Shown: piece by piece, positions 57,689 through 64,000 of the stretch
Layout: each line of letters opens with the position of its first letter
How positions within the stretch are numbered: position 1 is the stretch's first letter
Assembly: GCA_902729315.2 (NCBI GenBank)
Contig: LR746271.1
Location: forward strand, 404,001-468,000
Length of the DNA: 64,000 bases
DNA from: Spirodela intermedia
Lineage: Eukaryota; Streptophyta; Magnoliopsida; Alismatales; Araceae
Direction: 5' to 3'
Translations under genes and position numbers: made by a program
Notes under the pieces: generated by a model
Seen by the model: only the letters and a program-made list of their open reading frames with translations
Told to the model about the DNA's origin: nothing
Databases searched by the model: none

Positions 57689-58681
57689 ATGGGTCTAGGG
57701 GCGGCCGTCCTCATCCTCGTCGTGACGACATCAGGTAGGGTTTCTGTGTCTAATCCGTGGAAGAACCTGTACAGACTTCTCGGTCTGAATTCTCATGCGT
57801 TTACAGTGGTTGCACCGGCGGAGTCGACCCGAGTCTTCACCATCGCCAACTACTGCAAGACCACCATTTGGCCGGCGGTGACCCCCGGGGACAACTTCGA
57901 CGGGGGGGGCTTCCCCCTCAAACCCGGCCAGTCGGCCATCTTCAACGCCCCCTTCGGGTGGAGTGGCCGCATCTGGGCACGCACCGGCTGCGACTTTGAC
58001 CCCTCCGGCAACGGCACCTGCAACACCGGGCGCTGCGGGACCTCCCTCAAGTGCACCGCCTCCGGCGAGACTCCGGCGAGCCTCGCCGAGTTCACCCTCG
58101 CGTCCCCCGACTTCTATGACGTCAGCCTCGTCGACGGCTTCAACCTGCCGTTGGTCATCAGGCCCGTCAACGGCCGCGGCAACTGCAGCACTGCCGGCTG
58201 TGACGGCGACCTGCTCCGCGACTGCCCGTCGGAGCTGCAGGTCCTCGCCGGCGGTGCCGTCGTCGGGTGCCGCAGCGCCTGCGAGGTCTTCGAAACCGAC
58301 GAGTTCTGCTGCCGGGGAGTTTACGGCAACCCGGTCACCTGCCAGCCGACGTCCTACTCGAGGAAATTTAAGGCGGCCTGCCCCGCAGCCTACAGCTACG
58401 CCTACGACGACCCATCCAGCATCTTCACTTGCTCCGGCGCCGATTACATCGTCACCTTCTGCTCTGACAGGTCTCTCTCTCTCTCTCTCTCTCTCTAGAG
58501 CTGCTCTGTGAACTCCCTCCTTGCTCATTACGCTCCGTTTTCCATTGTTACTCACAGGCAGCAGACGGTGTGCACCTACCATGATAACGAGCTCATCTGC
58601 AGCGGATCCGAGCGATCCAGGTTGTTGCCTTCTCTGGCATGGGCCGCTGCTGCGCTGTTCTTCTTCGCCGCAAGCTGGTGA
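57689..58681 (+). CDS. Thaumatin-like protein (PR-5 family) with probable GPI signal
   Basis: Secreted beta-barrel protein of glycoside hydrolase family 64-like fold; relatives bind or cleave beta-glucans and act in defence or development. Exons 57689-57734, 57807-58470 and 58558-58681 give 834 bases or 277 aa. Signal peptide about 1-20. The mature part starts STRVFTIANYCKTTIWPA. About 16 conserved cysteines are present (GCDFDPSGNGTC, CRSACEVFETDEFCC, CPAAYSYAYDD). Acidic-cleft candidates are Glu in LAEF, two Asp in DFYDVSLVDGFN and a late Asp. The family signature TGDC reads TGRC here. The third exon adds a tail ending in a hydrophobic stretch (LPSLAWAAAALFFFAASW) after Ser/Gly, fitting a GPI-attachment signal. 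The second intron starts GT followed at once by CT repeats. Confidence 0.95.
58471..58497. repeat. (CT)n run forming the 5' end of TLP intron 2
   Basis: The intron begins GTCTCTCTCT..., so the microsatellite starts at the donor GT itself and runs about 27 bases. Confidence 0.9.
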
Positions 58682-59421
58682 GGACGACGACGGTCCTCGG
58701 CGTTGACTAACTATGGCCCGTGGGTCCTCGACGATTCTTCCGGGGTTGCATTTTTTACCCACACTGCCTCAGAAATCACATCCACGTCGATTCAGAGGGA
58801 CGAAAATTTGACCTCATTAAACACCAAGAAGTGAGATTTAACACGTACACGTGTGCAAAGTCAACTTTATTTGTAGACAACAGTCTTTGACTTTTGGGAC
58901 CCCAACGCAAGACGACTTGTTGACACGAAAGAGGGTCTAAGCATGGTCATCTCGTACTTCTCTAATAATATATGTTAAAATAAATTATAAATATTAATTA
59001 AACATTAAATATAGGTGGATTTTTTATTATCATAATTTTCTATTTTGGAAATGGTGGGTTCTGTTCTTAACAAAGTTTGACTTGTTCGGGGTTTGTTCTT
59101 GTATGGCCAAGTCCGCCTACTGGTCAGCCGACTGGACAGTTCTATCGGTGAGTCTTCCTTGGATGCAATCATGTCCGTCCAATGGGTTGATCCGAAGAGA
59201 ATGAAAGCCCAATTTATTGAGGGGGGAGTGGTGTGGGAACAGTTTTTACTGACGACGCCACCTGGAGAGCGGGTTGACTGTTCCCCCGCTCCCCGTTCTC
59301 TCTCTCTCTCTCTCCCGCTCTCTGCGCCTCCGTCTGTGCGTCGCACCAACCCCCGCCCCCGCGTCGTCCGTCTGTCTCTGTCTCTCCGAAGGAAGGCGTC
59401 GAATTTGAACACGAAGGAAAG
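58682..59421 (+). other. Intergenic: TLP 3' flank and SGT promoter
   Basis: Contains ACACGTACACGTGT at 58841-58854 (two overlapping ACGT cores), several TTGAC/GTCAA W-box cores between 58858 and 58925, an AT-rich patch, and a CT-rich leader at 59300-59390. No gene. Confidence 0.5.
58841..58854. promoter_or_regulatory. Paired ACGT-core (ABRE/G-box-like) site
   Basis: ACACGTACACGTGT holds two ACGT cores, the second within the palindrome ACACGTGT. It lies about 570 bases upstream of the SGT ATG, with W-box cores close by. Consensus evidence only. Confidence 0.35.
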
Positions 59422-62400
59422 ATGGCGGAGAGACTTCGAACGGACTCCCCCGTATCCCGCCGCATCGTCCTCGCCTTTTTAGATTTTCTCCGCACAGGTT
59501 TCCTTTTGCATCTCCGAAGTCTTTTTCATCTTCCTCATTTACTCCGATTTCAGTTATTAATTTGCTCTCCCATACTGTCTTTCCTGTTCTTCGACAATTT
59601 CTTCCCTCGCTTGGGATGCCTGCGTTTGATGTATCTTATGTTTTCCCCGCTTTTTTTTTTTTTTTCAAAATTTGTTGTTATCGAAATGCTCTTCATTCTT
59701 TCACGAACGATGTACGAGGAAGATCTGAAACTCTTTCTTTTTATTTTAGCCCGAGGCAGGGAGATGTGGAGAGATTTTCGTCATCCATTTTGAAGCCGCA
59801 TGATACTTACTTTTGTTGATTGTAGTTAAATTCGAAACTGACGATTATTGCAGGATGGTAGGAATTAAAACTGCGCTCCTCTTAGCCAATGAATTATTGG
59901 AGATAAGAGAAAGAAATGATTCTTTGGACTTATTCCGTGTTTCGATTAAAACCTCTCACATTCAACTTATGATTAGAAGGGTGGTTCGGCTGAGTTGCCA
60001 TTGCCCTTGGGCTCTAAACTGTTTTGTCTCGGATAATGATATAATTCCTTAACTCTGTAAATCTTATAAGAACTCTAGGCAACAGGAAACTGCATAATTG
60101 ACATGGTAACATAAGTAGCTCATACAACAGCGCACCCACTTTTCTGTTTCTCATTAATTGTCGAAGAGTATTTGCTGTTAGTGCCAAAGTGAAAGGCCAA
60201 AAAATTCTAGATGGGGAAACGTAGAAGCATTTGTGAACTTGATAGGGTTTTGGTGTTACTAATTTTGAGACAAAGGTTTGTCATTGACACCGTTCATGAC
60301 TTCCACCTTTTCTTATGTCCGTCTTAGTTCACAAAAGAGATAGACGTGGATTCTGGTTCATAAAAGTGGGTGGAAATTGATGCTCACTTCATCATCTTTC
60401 TTTCTTCAAGGTAGTAAATATGACAACGAAGGTGTCTCCATGAATGAAATCAATTTGAAACCCCCCAAAAAAAAATCAAAACTCCACCAGACTGCAAATC
60501 CTAGGAAGTATTCCAGCCCACGATCAATAAGATGTTTGCATCCAATTTAAAATTTTTATCTGCAGTTGATCATTGTTGCTGGTTGTTTTAATGTAAATCT
60601 TGTTTAAATTCTGCCAGCTGTTGTCTAATACTGCGAGGTCCCAATTTCATTAATGAAGTAATTCCATGATTATTGGCATAAATAGCTGTGGAAAGAAAAT
60701 CAGCCAACCACATTTGTCCATATTCAGGTACATAACAAAGTCTCATGAGTTATCATTGTTTGGGAGAACATGATCATATCTGTGTGATGGAGATCGGTTG
60801 TTTCTTCTTTCCTTTTACCCTAATGAAAAAAAAATCCTTCCTTGGATGCCATTGATTTTTTGTAAAATATAAACAGATATATTCATATTGACGTCCAAGT
60901 CTGAAGTATATACATATTGCTCAACATTGTGGTCAAAGACATACAATATTTGACTTCTGGAAGAAGCAGTCTTTTTCTCCTTGTGAGGGAAGTTTGCACT
61001 AAAAGTTAATATTAGGTGGGTAAATGTCTTGGAAGGTTATCATGGCCGAGACTCACAGATTTTATAATTCAAATTTCGCATTCCCACCTCTAATGTGAAC
61101 TATTTTTAAAGTCACAGTGAAAAATCAATCTTTCATTTCCCTAAATGTTGCATGCACATTTTTCCATTTATTTTTTCTATACGTTCTGATTTTTCTCTTT
61201 TTACAGTTGAACTTGCTGACGATGTTGATCCAGAAGGTCTTCATGTCGCTAGGGAATGTTTGGAAGAAGCTTTTAAACTAAACCAAACATCTACTGATGA
61301 TCAGATATCGCATGGTTTGATGACTGACGTGTTCAAGAACTATTTTTCACTTGATAAACAATGCGAATCCACACCAACCCCGAACCCTGAAACAGAAGGA
61401 ACAACTTCTCTGCGAAACACTTCAAATGACGACCTCTTGAAGACATCCAAGGTTCGTTTTTCTTATTTACTCATTGTACGGCTACAGAACTGGTAAATGC
61501 TATATATATGTATATATATGTACATACCCTTTTATTATATCTGGAAAATGTTAATTCGAGTTCCACCCATAATAATCGCTCGAACAAAGGTATGTGCAAT
61601 ACTTCCATGGACCAAATTCCTGCAGAATAAGCAGTCCGGCCAGTATATTGCTTTCTTGATACTTTTCTCTTTGTTATATCGGATGTAACCTGAAGGTTGA
61701 CTAAATTCAAAATAGGATCGAAAGTCCTTGAAAATTTTTCTCTGGTATAATTCGTATCAATCGTCTATGAGTGCTCGACACCTGGTTAGTATGGCCTTTG
61801 AGAGGAGCTTAAGCTCATATAACTGTTCCTAGAAAAAATCTAGAGGAAGAACGGAATATGTAAATTTGTGAAAGTTTTTTGATGTTATGTAGTGAAAATA
61901 ATAGCTGAACGATAATAATGCCAGAACGCATCATTACTTAAATTAACAGAAAAAATTGTCCTTTTACATACCAACTATTTCCGCTGGGCCATGAAAACAC
62001 CTTGCCATTTTTTTCCCTTTCCCAACGATGCCCCACTAAAATAATGGAGCTGGAATTAGTGAGGGTTCTATAAACTGATATCCCTTGCATAGAATGCGAT
62101 TCAAAGCCATCGTCTCACAATTTATTTGAAGACTGAGAACCGGATTTAAGGCTAAATATCTTCTCTGATCCAATATGGAGAGATTTAAATTCAACTTGGG
62201 CTTCAGAAACCTGTCTAATTGCACATATCAATTAGTAACTCATGAGCCGTACTGCAACCAATATAGAGTTAGGTAAAGCATGGTGCAGATCTAAAATTTT
62301 GGCAATAAGGAACTGGATGCTAACTGATCTTAGCGCTTCAGTTTTGAGAAGAGCCATTAGTAGTCATTGTTGGTAGATGACAGAGTTTTCTTTGGTCATT

Positions 62401-64000
62401 AATGCTTCGATCTTAAGCCTTATATAGAATCATTTAAGGCTTGGCAGAGATCTAAAATTTTGACTGGAGTAGGCCAACTATTTACCTGACCTAAATGTTT
62501 TAAGTTTTGCTTTGTGCCATTCTCATAATTTGTTGCATTTAACCTTTTACCTCGGTCCAGAACCCCCACTGCTCTACTGAAATATGTTGCCCTATGGAAT
62601 ATTTCATATGGTTGTTTCCGCCATTAACTTTTACCTTTTCTGGCTTAGGTTCGTTTAAAAAATCTACGCAAATTTTTGATGGCTTGCTTTAACGTTACAC
62701 GAGCTTAAGTTACAATCAAGGGACCGGTTTTTTTTCTACCAGCTCCCTTATCTTAATAAGCCTTTGACATCCTGGTGCTGAACAGTCGATTCCATGATTA
62801 GAAAAATGTTTCTGTTGTGCACGGAAGACTGCAGTGTCTGGTTTTGTTATGTTACTATTCTGAAGTCTTTCATTACCTTGTATTAGGGTCTATGTTATTC
62901 ACCTTAGGAGTTAATCCTCGTGTCTTCTTTCTTTGACAGAGCAAGGATCAGTGTGTGGAAGCCCAATCTGTAGGTTTGTTTTTTCCTTGCCTGTCCTTAA
63001 CTATTCACTTTTTTACTTTCTATTGCTAAAGAGTCTGTTTATTCTTCATGATGAAGCATGCCGATGGTTGTGTGTGGGAAACAGCGAGTAGATGTTTTTT
63101 GCAGTTATCAAACGTTGAAAATAATGTGCAAAGTACCATATACTTGCAAGTACATATTTTTGATTGTCAATGATCTTAGGGACTAGGGTTTCTGTTTATG
63201 AAAGTCAAAAAAGATTTTTTACGTTAGTGTATGTGTTTTTTCTTTTTTCTGGTGTAGATTACTTTACAGTCATAGGTCTCTTCATTTAGTAAATCTCCCT
63301 CAGTCTTATTTCTCCTATGCATTTGGCCTTTTGGGGTCCTCAGAATCTTTCATGGGACGCTCAAGATCAGGAACGTGCTCCCTGCTCAGTGAACGGCGAG
63401 CATGGTTTGTTTATGGCTTTTTATGACTTTCTATGCAGATTCAGAGTCACCTATTGCGATTTTCCTGCTGTCCAAAAGCTTGCATAATAATCAAAATTCC
63501 AGTTAAGACATGATTTCATTGAGCAAAACTTCCAAAATGTTGCTCATCTTGTAATTTTTAAAAGATGACACAAAATCATCCGACAGTGTTTAACGGAGTT
63601 TATCTTTATAATGGAAATGAAAAATGATTAAAGTAATCATTATCCTCGTAGTGTATCTCTGAGAAAAAGTTGAGGATCCGAGGATCAAGTTCGGTTCATT
63701 CTGCTTCTTTTCTGCAGGCACCGAAAGTTTGCATCTTGCTTAGTGCTACTGAGGCAAAAATCCTAGATTAAAAGAACTGGTTATTTGTCATTAATCATAT
63801 TCATTGCCAGGCTTATTTTCTTTGTTCTCCTTTTCATAAGTCCTGGCTTGTTAGTCTGTAATCAGTTATATGTTGTGTTGATATGATGCATGTGAGTTTA
63901 AGTTTGTCATAATGGTCCACCTCTTACATTGATGACTTGCCGCTGTGATACTTTCCCTACATTCTGGTTTCTATTTCTTGCATCAACTAACAACTCTTAT
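59422..64000 (+). CDS. SGT-type small glutamine-rich TPR co-chaperone, N-terminal part
   Basis: Co-chaperone of the SGTA family (Arabidopsis At4g08320 type), which binds HSP70/HSP90 and helps tail-anchored protein delivery. Exon 1 (59422-59497) encodes MAERLRTDSPVSRRIVLAFL, the N-terminal dimerisation segment. Exon 2 (61207-61451, joined in phase 1) encodes VELADDVDPEGLHVARECLE and a polar stretch with GLMTDVFKNYF. A short exon 62940-62973 (SKDQCVEAQSVG) is likely. The TPR repeats and glutamine-rich tail must lie beyond the right edge. A further possible exon near 63343-63402 is unsupported. Introns 59498-61206 and 61452-62939 are AT-rich and hold nothing recognisable. Confidence 0.78.

Noticed and set aside
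57731-58762. 343-codon minus-strand frame opposite the thaumatin-like gene
   Set aside because: It is the antisense shadow of a GC-rich coding exon, with Gly/Ala/Val-rich composition and no domain.
63343-63402. Possible additional SGT exon
   Set aside because: It has splice-like borders, but the encoded residues do not resemble the SGT family and the phase could not be confirmed without the downstream exons.

Overview
This is a gene-dense window of a flowering-plant nuclear genome. Spliced genes with GT-AG introns carry plant-specific families: tau GST, AP2/ERF, a SPARK receptor kinase, LAX, PUB and SBT. Exons are strongly GC-rich, introns and the repeat block are AT-rich, and several genes have almost no introns. 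That pattern fits a monocot better than a typical eudicot, but the species cannot be named from sequence alone. Long (GA)n/(CT)n tracts are scattered through gene flanks and introns.

Layout. Positions 1-5627 (-) hold the 5' half of a MAA3/SEN1-type helicase, cut by the left edge. 6301-7056 (-) is a tau-class glutathione S-transferase. 8360-13258 (+) is a four-RRM polypyrimidine tract-binding protein. 14260-15402 (-) is an AP2/ERF factor of the ERF110/ABR1 type. 16872-23555 (+) is an ASHH1-type SET-domain histone methyltransferase. 24231-25325 (+) is a membrane-anchored receptor-like kinase without an ectodomain, convergent with 26632-27927 (-), a PUB25/26-type U-box E3 ligase. From about 29.1 to 39.7 kb is an AT-rich block without genes, holding two decayed Ty1/copia retrotransposons in the same (-) orientation. 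39762-42075 (-) is a PI-PLC X-domain protein of the At5g67130 type. 44134-48934 (+) is a SPARK-domain receptor kinase. 49569-51863 (+) is a one-exon subtilase close to SBT1.9. 52471-53118 (+) is a cold-shock-domain/CCHC zinc-knuckle RNA chaperone. 54102-56100 (-) is an AUX1/LAX auxin influx carrier. 57689-58681 (+) is a thaumatin-like protein with a probable GPI signal. From 59422 (+) is the start of an SGT-type TPR co-chaperone that leaves the window on the right.

The genes do not form a pathway or operon-like system. They are an ordinary mix of RNA processing (MAA3, PTB, CSD protein), chromatin (ASHH1), signalling and cell surface (two kinases, subtilase, TLP, PLC-X), hormone transport (LAX), proteolysis (PUB) and detoxification (GST). 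I derived exon boundaries by hand from splice consensus, reading-frame phase and family conservation. For every complete spliced gene the summed coding length is a multiple of three. I found no convincing undescribed system. The points most worth a second look are a GC-AG intron in the PLC-X gene, (CT)n tracts placed at or inside splice-critical sequence, an 18-bp duplication that supplies the GST stop codon, paired CT/GA hairpin tracts, a higher-order GA minisatellite, and a possible conserved PLC-X/SBT1.9 neighbourhood.
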